64,000 bases of DNA from Intestinibacter bartlettii (GTDB lineage Bacteria; Bacillota; Clostridia; Peptostreptococcales; Peptostreptococcaceae). This document shows positions 17,361 through 25,800 of the stretch, piece by piece. The DNA lies in NCBI RefSeq assembly GCF_000154445.1, contig NZ_DS499564.1, one strand, 5' to 3'. The notes under the pieces are model-generated. The model was not told the DNA's origin and did not search any database. It saw nothing but the letters and a program-made list of their open reading frames with translations. Each line of letters begins with the position of its first letter. Within the stretch, counting starts at the first letter, position 1. Made by a program: the position numbers and the translations under genes.

Positions 17361-18635
17361 ATGCAAGACGGTTTCTTAACAATAAGCGTTGTAGATTCAA
17401 CGACTAATGGGCCTATACAAGATGTTACTATAAATATTTATGGACAAAATGCAGATGGTTCAACATCTTCTGCTATATATCAAAACTTAAAAACTAATGA
17501 ATCTGGTCAAATTGTAAATGTTCCTTTATCCGCACCAGATGTTGATTATTCATTAGATCCAACTTCTACTACAAAGCCTTATGCTGACTATATAATCGAA
17601 GCTATAAAAGATGGATATGAAACAATAATTATAGATGGTACACAACTTTTGCCTATAGTAACTGCTAGACAATCTATTCCGATGACACCAAAACAAAGAA
17701 GTAGACGATCTTATAGAAGACAAAATGAAATCACTTATGATATAGGACCACATACTTTATGGGGAGATTATCCACCAAAAATACCTGAAGACAGCTTAAA
17801 ACCAATTCCTGCACCAACAGGATTTGTTGTATTAGATAATCCAGTTGTTCCAGAATTTATAGTTGTTCATGACGGATTGCCATCTGACTCTTCCGCTGAA
17901 AATTACTGGGTTCCATTTAAGACTTATATAAAAAATGTAGCATCATCCGAAATATATTCAACATGGCCTGAACAAACAATTTATGCAAATGTAATAGCAA
18001 TTATATCATTTACTTTAAATAGGGTTTTTACAGAGTGGTATAGAAACCAAGGATACGACTTCACAATTACATCTACTACTAATTATGACCACAAGTATAT
18101 TCATAACAGAAATATTTTTGATGAAATATCAGTTGTAGTAGATACAGTTTTTAATACATTTATAAAAAGACCTCCTACAGCAAGACAGCCACTTTTAGCA
18201 CAATATTGTGATGGTCAAAAAACACAATGTCCTGACCAAATGACTCAATGGGGAAGTAAGAGTTTAGGTGATCAAGGATATAATTATGAGGAGATTCTTA
18301 AATATTTTTATGGAGATAATATATTGTTTGCAGAAGCACAAATTGTATCTGGAGTTCCAGTTTCTTTTGTTGGAACAACATTAGAAATTGGTTCTGAAGG
18401 AACTCCTGTTAGAACTATTCAAAATCAATTAAATGCAATATCTAACTCTTACCCAGCTATTCCAAAGGTCGCTGAAGATGGAATATATGGTCCGTCTACT
18501 GCTGAAGCAGTTAGAACATTCCAAAAGATATTCGGATTACCACAAACTGGTGTAGTTGATTTTAAAACTTGGTATGAAATTTCTAGGGTTTATGTTGCAG
18601 TTACAAAAATTGCTTCATTACATCCTATAATCTAA
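17361..18635 (+). CDS. sleC: Spore cortex-lytic enzyme SleC
   Basis: SleC degrades the cortex peptidoglycan during germination. It is made in the forespore/mother cell as a zymogen and is activated by Csp proteases in C. difficile and C. perfringens. The 424 residues begin with MQDGFLTISVVD as in C. difficile SleC, carry the pro-region, a central SpoIID-like lytic domain (ASSEIYSTWPEQTIYANV, FTEWYRNQGYDFTIT, AQYCDGQKTQCPDQMTQWGS) and end with a peptidoglycan-binding domain (about residues 335-410: GTPVRTIQNQL, DGIYGPSTAEAVRTFQ, TGVVDFKTW). AAGGTG is five bases before the ATG. A strong terminator follows. It stands alone on the plus strand. Confidence 0.95.
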   Translation: MQDGFLTISVVDSTTNGPIQDVTINIYGQNADGSTSSAIYQNLKTNESGQIVNVPLSAPDVDYSLDPTSTTKPYADYIIEAIKDGYETIIIDGTQLLPIVTARQSIPMTPKQRSRRSYRRQNEITYDIGPHTLWGDYPPKIPEDSLKPIPAPTGFVVLDNPVVPEFIVVHDGLPSDSSAENYWVPFKTYIKNVASSEIYSTWPEQTIYANVIAIISFTLNRVFTEWYRNQGYDFTITSTTNYDHKYIHNRNIFDEISVVVDTVFNTFIKRPPTARQPLLAQYCDGQKTQCPDQMTQWGSKSLGDQGYNYEEILKYFYGDNILFAEAQIVSGVPVSFVGTTLEIGSEGTPVRTIQNQLNAISNSYPAIPKVAEDGIYGPSTAEAVRTFQKIFGLPQTGVVDFKTWYEISRVYVAVTKIASLHPII

Positions 18636-18680
18636 AAAAAGTATCTTAGCTAAAGTTCATCTAGCTAAGATACTTTTTAA
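18634..18680 (+). terminator. Intrinsic terminator of sleC
   Basis: AAAAAGTATCTTAGCTA and TAGCTAAGATACTTTTT form an 18-bp class stem around a nine-base loop, directly after the sleC stop. It lies just outside the left end of the erm-hflX cassette. Confidence 0.9.
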
Positions 18681-18683
18681 TTT

Positions 18684-18708
18684 AGGCTTTGTTAGCTAAC
18701 TTCGTGAT
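18684..18708 (+). repeat. Left terminal inverted repeat of the erm-hflX cassette
   Basis: AGGCTTTGTTAGCTAACTTC followed by GTGAT. It matches the right end at 21974-21998 with two substitutions (T/C at the sixth base and C/T near the twentieth). Both ends contain the palindrome GTTAGCTAAC, a probable transposase-recognition core. Confidence 0.8.
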
Positions 18709-18714
18709 AATTAT

Positions 18715-18766
18715 AATAAAAAATAACCATGCCTTAGTAATTTCAATAAATACTAAGGCATGGTTG
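18715..18766 (-). terminator. Strong stem-loop near the left end of the cassette
   Basis: A perfect 15-bp stem (AACCATGCCTTAGTA, 18725-18739, with TACTAAGGCATGGTT, 18751-18765) runs into ATTTTTTATT on the minus strand. It is a second minus-strand terminator after hflX, or belongs to a lost gene of the cassette. Confidence 0.65.
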
Positions 18767-18940
18767 TTTAATTTGTTGTAAGTAGTTCGCATTAGATTAA
18801 TATTGTTCACTTTATTATATTATAGCATTAACTTAATTTACACATTTCATTTAAAGTATTTTTGTTATTTCTTTAATACACATTTTCCCCATCGTAGTCG
18901 TACAAAGACAAAGTCATTCTTACAAGTATATTTATCTCTA

Positions 18941-19082
18941 GCTTAATTGGTTTTGGAAGTATTTATTTATCCTATTTTAATGTCTTTAGCATCATTTGTA
19001 GTTATTTACTTTATTGTTGCAATAAACACATACAATAAAATCATTTCTAATTACTTATCAAATATAAAAGAGGCTATCACAT
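18941..19082 (+). pseudogene. Possible 3' remnant of a membrane-protein gene inside the cassette
   Basis: One frame from about 18947 reads a hydrophobic stretch (PILMSLASFVVIYFIVAIN) followed by a polar tail and a TGA at 19080-19082. Upstream the frame is broken by a stop and I cannot trace a full gene. It looks like the C-terminal end of a transporter or other polytopic protein left behind by deletion. Low confidence: it is short and AT-rich. The rest of the gap 18767-19066 holds nothing recognisable. Confidence 0.25.
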
Positions 19083-19122
19083 GAACAATTTTCAATTGGT
19101 ATGCGACATCCTCTTTCATTTA
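19066..19122 (-). terminator. Terminator after hflX
   Basis: AAAGAGG pairs with CCTCTTT at the base of a long imperfect stem capped by CAATT-TTC-AATTG. It lies 32 bases after the hflX stop and would also end plus-strand transcription. Confidence 0.6.
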
Positions 19123-19153
19123 TGCATTGTTTATATAGATACCTAGAATCACT

Positions 19154-20404
19154 CTAGATTATATATGACTGGTATTTAACATAATCCTCTTTACTACATT
19201 CTATACTAAATAAAGTTCCTTCATTAGTATATTCAGTTTCTAGAACAGTTGAACTATCAATTATATAAGATGTCATTTTACCATCTTTATAAGGAACCAT
19301 AACCTTACATTTTATATAATCCATAAATATATTTTTACATATAGATTCCAATAATTCTTCTATACCTATATATTTTTTAGCTGAAACCAGCATCCCTTCT
19401 ATATTGAATGTATCTAATTCCATTAAATCAACTTTATTATATACATAAATCACAGGAATATTATCCGCCCCTATTTGATTTAATGTTTCATTTGTTACAT
19501 TTATATGATTTTCATAATTAGGATTAGATATATCAATCACATGAAGTAATAAGTCCGCATCACAAACTTCTTCTAGAGTAGACCTAAAAGCTTTTACTAA
19601 ACTATGAGGTAAATCCCCAACAAATCCCACTGTATCTGATAATAAAAAAGATTTATTATTATCTAATTTTATATTTCTAACATAAGTTTCTAAAGTTGCA
19701 AATAGCATATTTTTTTCAAATACTTTTTTATCTTCATCATTTATAAACTTCTCTACTAAAGCATTCATAACAGATGACTTACCAGCATTTGTATATCCTA
19801 CTAAAGCTACATTAGGAATATTAGATTTTTTCCTTTTACTTTTTTGTACTTCTCTTTGATTTTTTAATACTTCAAGCTCTTTATTTAAATTAGCAATTTT
19901 ATCTTCTATTCTTCTACGGTCTAATTCTAATTTTGTTTCTCCTGCGCCTCTGTTTTTAGTCCCTACTCCACCACTTTGACGACCTAAATCTTCATTTGAA
20001 CCAACTAATCTTGGTAATTCATATTGGAGCTTCGCAACCTCTACTTGTAATTTAGATTCTCTTGTTTTTGCTCTATTTGCAAAGATATCTAATATTAACG
20101 CAGTTCTATCTATGACATTACAATTTATTTCTTCTTCAATATTTTTAACTTGTGACGCTGATAATTCATTATTAAATATAACTATATCTGCATTGTTTTC
20201 TTCTACTAAATTTTTTAATTCATCTATCTTCCCACTACCCATATAAAAAGTAGAGTTAACTTTCTTTGAATTCTGCTTAATTTGACCAACAGTTTCTATT
20301 TTGCAAGCTAAGCATAAATTTTTTAATTCTTCCATAGATTCATCAAAATTATTTTTATTATTTATATTAATTCCTACAATTATTCCTTTTTTTATCATCT
20401 TCAT
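19154..20404 (-). CDS. HflX-family ribosome-splitting GTPase, probable antibiotic-resistance type (HflXr-like)
   Basis: The 416-residue protein has the HflX N-terminal domain (FYMGSGKIDEL, DRTALILDIFANRAKTRESKLQ, the Gly-rich RQSGGVGTKNRGAGETKLE at residues 142-160) and a GTPase domain with G1 GYTNAGKSS (203-211), G3 DTVGF (257-261) and G4 NKVD (323-326). HflX splits stalled 70S ribosomes; the Listeria relative HflXr gives lincomycin/erythromycin resistance and is controlled by attenuation. Here it follows an erm gene and has its own leader peptide and attenuator, which supports a resistance role. A second ATG at 20398 is better spaced from the AGGAG, so the start could be six bases later. 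Confidence 0.88.
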   Translation of the reverse strand: MKMIKKGIIVGININNKNNFDESMEELKNLCLACKIETVGQIKQNSKKVNSTFYMGSGKIDELKNLVEENNADIVIFNNELSASQVKNIEEEINCNVIDRTALILDIFANRAKTRESKLQVEVAKLQYELPRLVGSNEDLGRQSGGVGTKNRGAGETKLELDRRRIEDKIANLNKELEVLKNQREVQKSKRKKSNIPNVALVGYTNAGKSSVMNALVEKFINDEDKKVFEKNMLFATLETYVRNIKLDNNKSFLLSDTVGFVGDLPHSLVKAFRSTLEEVCDADLLLHVIDISNPNYENHINVTNETLNQIGADNIPVIYVYNKVDLMELDTFNIEGMLVSAKKYIGIEELLESICKNIFMDYIKCKVMVPYKDGKMTSYIIDSSTVLETEYTNEGTLFSIECSKEDYVKYQSYII

Positions 20405-20439
20405 AATCTCCTGTAATTTTATATTTAAATATTAACTTT

Positions 20440-20496
20440 AAATATCACGGGATTATGACTCTTTATTAAATTAAGATAATAGCCACAACCCGTGAC
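20440..20496 (-). promoter_or_regulatory. Attenuator hairpin between leader peptide and hflX
   Basis: On the minus strand TCACGGGTTGTGGC just after the leader stop can pair with GTCATAATCCCGTGA (forward 20449-20463) just before the hflX ribosome site. The same two segments, with compensating changes (GCACGAGTTGTGGC with GTCATAACTCCGTGC), occur upstream of erm. Covariation between copies supports a base-paired, ligand-responsive attenuator rather than chance repetition. Confidence 0.65.
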
Positions 20497-20541
20497 TTAT
20501 CCTCTTAATCTTATTGACGCTATTCCACCATTCATAATCAT
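20497..20541 (-). CDS. Leader peptide of hflX (MIMNGGIASIRLRG)
   Basis: A 14-codon ORF with AGGAGG seven bases before its ATG lies between erm and hflX. It differs from the erm leader peptide only in the last residue (Gly for Arg). It contains Arg-Leu-Arg, the +X+ motif at which macrolide- or ketolide-bound ribosomes stall, known from ErmDL-type leaders. Stalling here would rearrange the following hairpin and free the hflX start. Function is inferred from position, duplication and motif. Confidence 0.75.
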   Translation of the reverse strand: MIMNGGIASIRLRG

Positions 20542-20572
20542 TTTAACACCTCCTAATTTAAATCTACTATTA

Positions 20573-21346
20573 CTAATCTATCTTTTGTTTATATCTAAAT
20601 AACTGTATCCAATCATTATAAGAAACTTCACTAATATTATTAAGATTTATACCTAGGTATTTAATTACTGCATGAATTTGATTTTTTGTAAATACATCTC
20701 TTAAGTTATTAATAGACTTAGATATAAAACTTGTATATTCATTCCATTCATCTTTAGATATATCATATTTATATTTTCTTTTAAAATATACTAAGACGCA
20801 ATCTACACTAGGCATGGGATGGAAGTCTTCTCTATTAAAATAGTGCACTATCTTAATATCAAATTTAGTTTTTAAAAGTAATGATAATTTACTCTCTCTA
20901 GGTATTCCCATAAATCTTTTTGCGGAACCTTTCTCCATAACTAGCCACATATCAGTTGGTGAATTTAACTCTTCTAATAATAATTTCTTAATAATCTTTG
21001 TTGTTATATAAAAAGGAATATTAGAAAATACCTTATATTCTCTTTTTTTAGGTAATTTCCAATTTAAAAAATCTTTATTAATAAGAGTAACATTATTTTT
21101 ACTTTTAAATTTATTTATTAAATTTCCATATAAACTTCTATCTAGTTCTATAGCTGTAACCCAATAACTTTTTTCACATAAAGCTTCTGTTATATGACCT
21201 TTTCCTGGTCCAATTTCAATAACAAAATCATTTTTGGATATATTTGTTTTTTTTATTAATTTATATATAGTATTTTTACTAGTAATAAAATTTTGCGATA
21301 CACTAATATCAACTTTTCCTCTATAATTATTACTTTTAGCTTTCAT
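20573..21346 (-). CDS. erm: Erm-type 23S rRNA (adenine-2058-N6)-methyltransferase
   Basis: The 257-residue enzyme methylates A2058 in 23S rRNA and so blocks macrolide, lincosamide and streptogramin B binding. It has the Erm/KsgA opening VSQNFITSK (residues 16-24), SAM motif I EIGPGKGHIT (44-53), the acidic loop VTAIELDRSL and the catalytic motif IV NIPFYITT (109-116). Length is typical for Erm and shorter than KsgA; the lack of the KsgA C-terminal half and the resistance-type leader region favour Erm. The subclass cannot be told by eye. The start has AAGGAG seven bases upstream. All motifs are intact, so it should be active. Confidence 0.92.
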   Translation of the reverse strand: MKAKSNNYRGKVDISVSQNFITSKNTIYKLIKKTNISKNDFVIEIGPGKGHITEALCEKSYWVTAIELDRSLYGNLINKFKSKNNVTLINKDFLNWKLPKKREYKVFSNIPFYITTKIIKKLLLEELNSPTDMWLVMEKGSAKRFMGIPRESKLSLLLKTKFDIKIVHYFNREDFHPMPSVDCVLVYFKRKYKYDISKDEWNEYTSFISKSINNLRDVFTKNQIHAVIKYLGINLNNISEVSYNDWIQLFRYKQKID

Positions 21347-21371
21347 TCATAATCTCCTTAATTCACTATTT

Positions 21372-21440
21372 TTACTCTTTAAATAGCACGGAGTTATGAC
21401 ATTATATTAAATTTGTTTAACGATAGCCACAACTCGTGCG
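21372..21440 (-). promoter_or_regulatory. Attenuator hairpin upstream of erm
   Basis: Immediately after the leader stop the minus strand has AGATAGCGCACGAGTTGTGGC, which pairs with GTCATAACTCCGTGCTATTT about 25 bases later, just ahead of the erm ribosome site. It is homologous to the hflX attenuator. A third copy of the 3' half (GTTATAGCTCTGCGCTATTTA) lies at 21628-21648. Confidence 0.65.
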
Positions 21441-21485
21441 CTATCTTCTTAATCTTATTGACGCTATTCCACCATTCATAATCAT
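21441..21485 (-). CDS. Leader peptide of erm (MIMNGGIASIRLRR)
   Basis: A 14-codon ORF with AGGAGG before its ATG lies 95 bases upstream of erm. Thirteen of 14 residues equal those of the hflX leader. The C-terminal Arg-Leu-Arg-Arg provides two overlapping +X+ stalling sites next to the stop codon. The expected role is drug-induced ribosome arrest to open the erm start region. Confidence 0.8.
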   Translation of the reverse strand: MIMNGGIASIRLRR

Positions 21486-21648
21486 TTTATTTCCTCCTAT
21501 TTTTCATATAATAAGCTTTAAATATTTGTTTATAATTTTTGCATCTTTATTAAGTAGTTATTTTCAAACGAAGATATTTTTAAATTTTTTCATTATTTAT
21601 ACTCTCTATGTTAACTATTAATATTAAATAGCGCAGAGCTATAACATT

Positions 21649-21692
21649 ATAAAAAATCCCCTAGAATATAAGTCGATATTCCAGGGGATTTG
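21649..21692 (-). terminator. Intrinsic terminator in the distal leader of the erm operon
   Basis: AAATCCCCTAGAATAT pairs with ATATTCCAGGGGATTT (one mismatch) and the minus strand continues into TTTTTT. It lies 20 bases after the third leader ORF and 300 bases upstream of erm, directly on the path of the promoter at 21817-21845. Transcription must read through it to reach erm, so it is a probable transcriptional attenuator. Confidence 0.75.
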
Positions 21693-21711
21693 TATATTAA
21701 GCATATGCTAT

Positions 21712-21783
21712 CTAATTTATAATATACCCAGGAGTAATGTATATTTTTTTTAATTTATTAAGCATTATATATAAATTTTTCAT
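21712..21783 (-). CDS. Third leader peptide of the erm operon, 23 residues
   Basis: A 23-codon ORF (begins MKNLYIMLNKLKK, ends GYIIN) has AAAGGAG eight bases before its ATG. It lies just downstream of the operon's promoter and just before an intrinsic terminator. It is unrelated in sequence to the two 14-residue leaders but contains Lys-Leu-Lys, a possible +X+ stall motif. The arrangement suggests that stalling or coupling in this ORF decides read-through of the terminator. Confidence 0.6.
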   Translation of the reverse strand: MKNLYIMLNKLKKIYITPGYIIN

Positions 21784-21816
21784 AACTACAACTCCTTTCA
21801 TATTTTAATGTATTTA

Positions 21817-21845
21817 ATAATACCATAAACTATATTTACTGTAAA
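21817..21845 (-). promoter_or_regulatory. Sigma-A type promoter of the erm-hflX operon
   Basis: On the minus strand TTTACA (21845-21840), a 17-base spacer and TATTAT (21822-21817) match vegetative promoter elements closely. The predicted start lies about 25 bases before the third leader ORF. No other promoter of this quality was seen between here and erm. Confidence 0.65.
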
Positions 21846-21889
21846 GCACTCCGATTCACTTCTAGCAAAATCACAATATACTTTATAGA

Positions 21890-21920
21890 TAAAATAAAAA
21901 ATAGGAGCTATGCTCCTATC
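21890..21920 (-). terminator. Terminator near the right end of the cassette
   Basis: ATAGGAGC-TAT-GCTCCTAT forms an 8-bp stem with a three-base loop, followed on the minus strand by TTTTTTATTTT. It would stop read-through from the DUF3298-type gene into the erm promoter and lies inside the cassette. Confidence 0.8.
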
Positions 21921-21973
21921 CTTTTGCTTCGCAATATATAACAATTAGGAACTTAATTATATTATATATGATT

Positions 21974-21998
21974 AATCACAAAGTTAGCTAACAGAGCC
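21974..21998 (-). repeat. Right terminal inverted repeat of the erm-hflX cassette
   Basis: On the minus strand AGGCTCTGTTAGCTAACTTT followed by GTGAT. It is the partner of 18684-18708. Only the 8-bp direct repeat separates it from the stop of the DUF3298-type gene at 22007. Confidence 0.8.
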
Positions 21999-22006
21999 TT
22001 AATTTA

Positions 22007-22765
22007 TTATTCTTTAAAAAATATAATTTCTTTATATTGATTATTAAGCAAATTACTTATAATTTCTTTATTAATCGGAAACTCTGGTATCCCTGCTACA
22101 TAGGGAGCTATATCATATAAATCAAAAAATATAACTATTGTATCATCTACTATATAAAATTTCTGATTATATTTTATTTCATTAAATGCATAAAGTTGTG
22201 TACTATTCTTTGGTAAGTTTTGTTCCTTATTTAATTGTATTATTTGTTTTTTTATTTCATCTTCTATCACTACTTTATAATTTGAATTTTCATTAAAAAG
22301 ATCTTTTAAAGTAAATATTCCACCTGAAGTTAAATCCACATTATATGGAATATATTCATAAGTCCCATGCGCTCCACCACTATATTTATAATATTTGATG
22401 AGCATACTAAGTACCTTATTATTACTCTTTTTAACTTCATAATCTGAACTTATAACAAATTTATTTTCTGCATCTGGAAAATCATCGAAATAAGACTCTG
22501 CCTCCTTAACCGAAGTGTTATAAAAATTCATTATATCCGATTCAAATTTTTTATTTAAAATACGTTCAATCTCTTTATTATTCATCACCAATTTTGGTAT
22601 TTTTAATTCAGACTTAATATATTTATTTTCTTTGTTAATAACTTTTGAATCTACAGCTGCATTTCTAGTATTTAATTCAAAAGCCTCCCTAACTGTATTA
22701 AAGTTACATATTGAAACTATCAAAATACCTGCAATTAGAACTATTATAGTGGTTAATTTTTTCAT
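22007..22765 (-). CDS. DUF4163/DUF3298 domain protein, membrane-anchored or secreted
   Basis: The 252-residue protein starts with a signal/anchor segment (about residues 4-22). The mature part has the DUF4163 region (IPKLVMNNKEIERILNKKF) and the DUF3298 region (YYKYSGGAHGTY, TSGGIFTLKDLF, FYIVDDTIVIFFDLYDIAPYVAGIPEF). This pair is found in RsiV-type anti-sigma extracellular domains, which bind lysozyme, and in stand-alone surface proteins; no sigma factor is next to it here. Its SD is buried in the hairpin at 22764-22800. The cassette inserted directly behind its stop codon without breaking it. Confidence 0.75.
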   Translation of the reverse strand: MKKLTTIIVLIAGILIVSICNFNTVREAFELNTRNAAVDSKVINKENKYIKSELKIPKLVMNNKEIERILNKKFESDIMNFYNTSVKEAESYFDDFPDAENKFVISSDYEVKKSNNKVLSMLIKYYKYSGGAHGTYEYIPYNVDLTSGGIFTLKDLFNENSNYKVVIEDEIKKQIIQLNKEQNLPKNSTQLYAFNEIKYNQKFYIVDDTIVIFFDLYDIAPYVAGIPEFPINKEIISNLLNNQYKEIIFFKE

Positions 22766-22800
22766 AAAAAAGCCCCTCCTCTATTTATAGAGTGAGGAGT
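22764..22800 (-). terminator. Hairpin combining a terminator and the ribosome site of the DUF3298-type gene
   Basis: On the minus strand CCTC-A-CTCTAT pairs with ATAGAG-GAGG and runs into CTTTTTT just before the ATG at 22765. The 3' arm contains the GGAGGGG ribosome site. The structure can end transcription of the DUF445 gene and also mask translation of the next gene. Confidence 0.6.
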
Positions 22801-22810
22801 TTTTATTATT

Positions 22811-25800
22811 TTATTCCTTAAAGATATTATCTGTATTTATTTCAAATTCATCCACTTTCTTGCTATAGAACCAGTCAGCTATCCATAAAACAATTGATAG
22901 ATACATATTTAATCCAAATACAGCTCCCATTGAACCATATAAGTATAATTTTATGAAGAAATCTCCCGCAAATGCATTGAATAGCATATGGATTTCTCTT
23001 GGGTCCATAATTTCTACTTGTTCTGTAGTTATTTCTTTAAGTTTAAGTGCTTTCATTGCATCTACTGTAAATCCGATTCCTGTAGTTAATAAAGCATCTA
23101 CAGTTCTTCTTACAATGTATTCTTTTGTTGAATCATCAATAAACTTAAATTCACTTTCTATGCAATTAAATATTATTTTATCTACTATATACTGATTATT
23201 TTCATTAAAATCTATATCTTTAAATAGTTTTTCTAGATATATTTCTATTTCAGAAATTAAAACATCTTGATTTAATATATCATTCAATTTCATTCCTATA
23301 ATGTTGTTATTATAAGCTCTTTCAATAGATTCTAATAATAAACCTCTGCTTCTAGAATTAGAATTAATTTGTTCTAATATAGATTTAACAATAACTGATA
23401 TATTTTCATCTACATTTAATATATTTTCTAATTTCTGTTCTAATACTTTTGAAGTTATATTTTCGTATACATAAGTGTTTATAAATTTATTTATATTTTC
23501 TATATTATTGTTATAGTTATCATTTATATTATTTAAAGTTTGAATTATATCTTCTTGTATTAGGTTATATAGACCTTCGATTGTATCTATATTTGTTTGT
23601 TCAAAAATTTCTTCAAGTTTTATATTCTTAACTTTATTAATTGCATCTAATGCCAATACATCTATATTGTTGAACATAGTTTCATTTTCGTTTATTTCTA
23701 AAACTAAATTATCTGCAATTAGTTTTGTATTTACCTGTTCTGCAACAAATCCTATATTTTGAATAGTTGTTGGATAAATTGCTGATTTAAGTGAAACCGA
23801 TGCTGTTTTTATTGTTGAATACATAGTCTCGTTTATAAAATCTTCTAATTTTGTCTCTATAATATTTAAAACTACTAGACTTACTAAACGATCACCATTC
23901 ATAAAATCATATGCCATTTTAACAAAGAAATTAAGTTGAGCTCTCACCATAGAAACAATCATACTTACTACTTTATCTTTATTTTCTTGGGCATAATTAT
24001 TTAGTTTTCTCAATAATGATGCTGTTATTTGATATAAATTTTTATCTATAGTTATTCTTAGAGTACCCTCAAAAACTTCACCTATAGTCTTTTCTTCATG
24101 CAGTTGAGTTTGTAAGAAATCATCCATTGATTTTTCTATTATAGCTGGTAAATTTTCAATTATATAATTGTTTAAATTGTCTCCAACATATAATTCTAAT
24201 TTAGATAATCTTTCATCTCCTACAATATCAGCTATTGTTTTTGAGGCAAAATTATTATAAAATTCTCCATTATTTAAAACCAATGCTTTTATAACTTCTT
24301 CTTTAAGGGCTTTCTCAACAGAAATTTTTACACTGTTATCAATAGCCTCATTTACACTATTATTAATAGTTTCAACTACTTTTTTAGGTAGTATATTATT
24401 TATTGTATTTTGTTTATCTAATTTGCCTTGTACAAATTTTATAATTGAATCATCTAACTTATCTAAATTAGATAAAAAGTTTTCTGATAAACTTAAAACT
24501 TTTTGTTTTGTTAAAACAGTATCTACTGTTAAATTATCACTTACTTTTGCTAAAGATTTTGCTATCTTAGCTTTATTTTTTTCACATTGATTTATAATAA
24601 ATCCATATAAAAATTTGCTTATTTTATTCTTCTTTTCACTTGCTATATCTACAATTATTTTAAAATTATTGTTAGATACAAAATTGTATATACTATCAGA
24701 GAATTTATCTTTTTTGCTATTAAATAAACTTTCTACTCTCTTTCCTTTTAAAAGTTCATTATCTATAAAATAAGCCATTCCATTTGCAAAACTTTCTTTA
24801 TGTGCAGGTATATATCCTTGTGCAAAAATCTTGAAAACTGGTATTTTTGCAACAAATTTATTTTTTTCGTAAGGATGGAATATCATCCATAAAGCTATAA
24901 CATTTGTAAGTATACCTACTAATCCCATTAATACACATGCCATTATTGTAGTTTGATATCTGTTATAGAAACCGAAATTATTTATTGTTCCATTTATTCC
25001 AAATGCAAATATCAATCCCGCTACAGTTCCCAATAATGCACCAAAATAAGATAATGGTTTAAGCTGTTTTCCCATAAAACTTTGTGCTATATTACATATT
25101 TCATCTTCATCAAGTTTTATTAAATTGTTGTATATTACTCTTTGAACGTTGTTGTCTATTACTTTATCTACGTTGTTTACAAGGCCTTTATGAAGTTTCT
25201 CACTTAATGATAAACTAAATCCTTCTTTATCTTTAATTAAATCAAGAACATTATTTAACTCTTTATCTTTTAGATTTTCTAATGCTATTTCTTTTAAATC
25301 ATTAAACTTTCTACAGATTAATAATATTAATGATTCTTTATTCTTAATTATTAAACTTTCAAAGTCTATATTTTTAAGGCCTGATGAAATCATCTTTTCA
25401 ATATACACCTTGCATGTAACCTTGTTAGTGCCTATATATTTTGCAATTAATTTCGGCAGTTTTTTAGATAATAAACCTACTTTTTCTTCTGAAATTAAAT
25501 TTGCTATATTGTTGTTTAATATTTGCTCTGTTTTATTTTTCAATAATTCAGCTACGTAATTATTTATTTTTCCTTGGTTTGATTTTATAAATTTATAAAT
25601 CAAAGGTATAACTTTTGATTTAAATACTTTCTCTAAATCTATTTTTGCAAATTCTGAGATTTTCTTTCCTTTTAAGTTAGATACTATTTTTTGAGTTAAA
25701 ATATCTCCTTTTTGATTAAATAAGTCTATTAATCTTTCACAAATATCATTATCACTTAAATTTAACTTATCTTGTAATAAGTCAACTATGTCACCAATAT

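Larger units (their letters stand above)
18678..22006. mobile_element. Transposase-less erm-hflX resistance cassette with terminal inverted repeats and 8-bp target duplication
   Basis: The element itself spans 18685-21998 (3314 bases). Its ends are inverted repeats: AGGCTTTGTTAGCTAACTT at 18684-18702 and AGGCTCTGTTAGCTAACTT on the minus strand from 21998 (two mismatches over 25 bases when extended to GTGAT). Directly outside both ends is the identical octamer TTAATTTA (18677-18684 and 21999-22006). GG-beginning ends plus 8-bp duplications are seen in the IS6 and IS1595 families; IS1595-type elements with resistance passengers are known in clostridia. No transposase is present, so it must have been moved in trans or has lost it. 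Contents: leader ORFs, erm, hflX and a decayed membrane-protein fragment. Confidence 0.8.

Noticed and set aside
20573..21346. KsgA (RsmA) instead of Erm
   Set aside because: Same fold, but the drug-type leader and attenuator, the partner hflX and the mobile context favour Erm; the length is also on the short side for KsgA.
20440..21650. CRISPR-like repeats in the erm-hflX upstream regions
   Set aside because: Three copies of one segment, but they are leader-attenuator duplicates with coding frames and no regular spacers.
18678..22006. Assigning the cassette to IS6 or IS1595 by name
   Set aside because: The 8-bp duplication and GG ends fit both; without a transposase or a database match the family cannot be decided.
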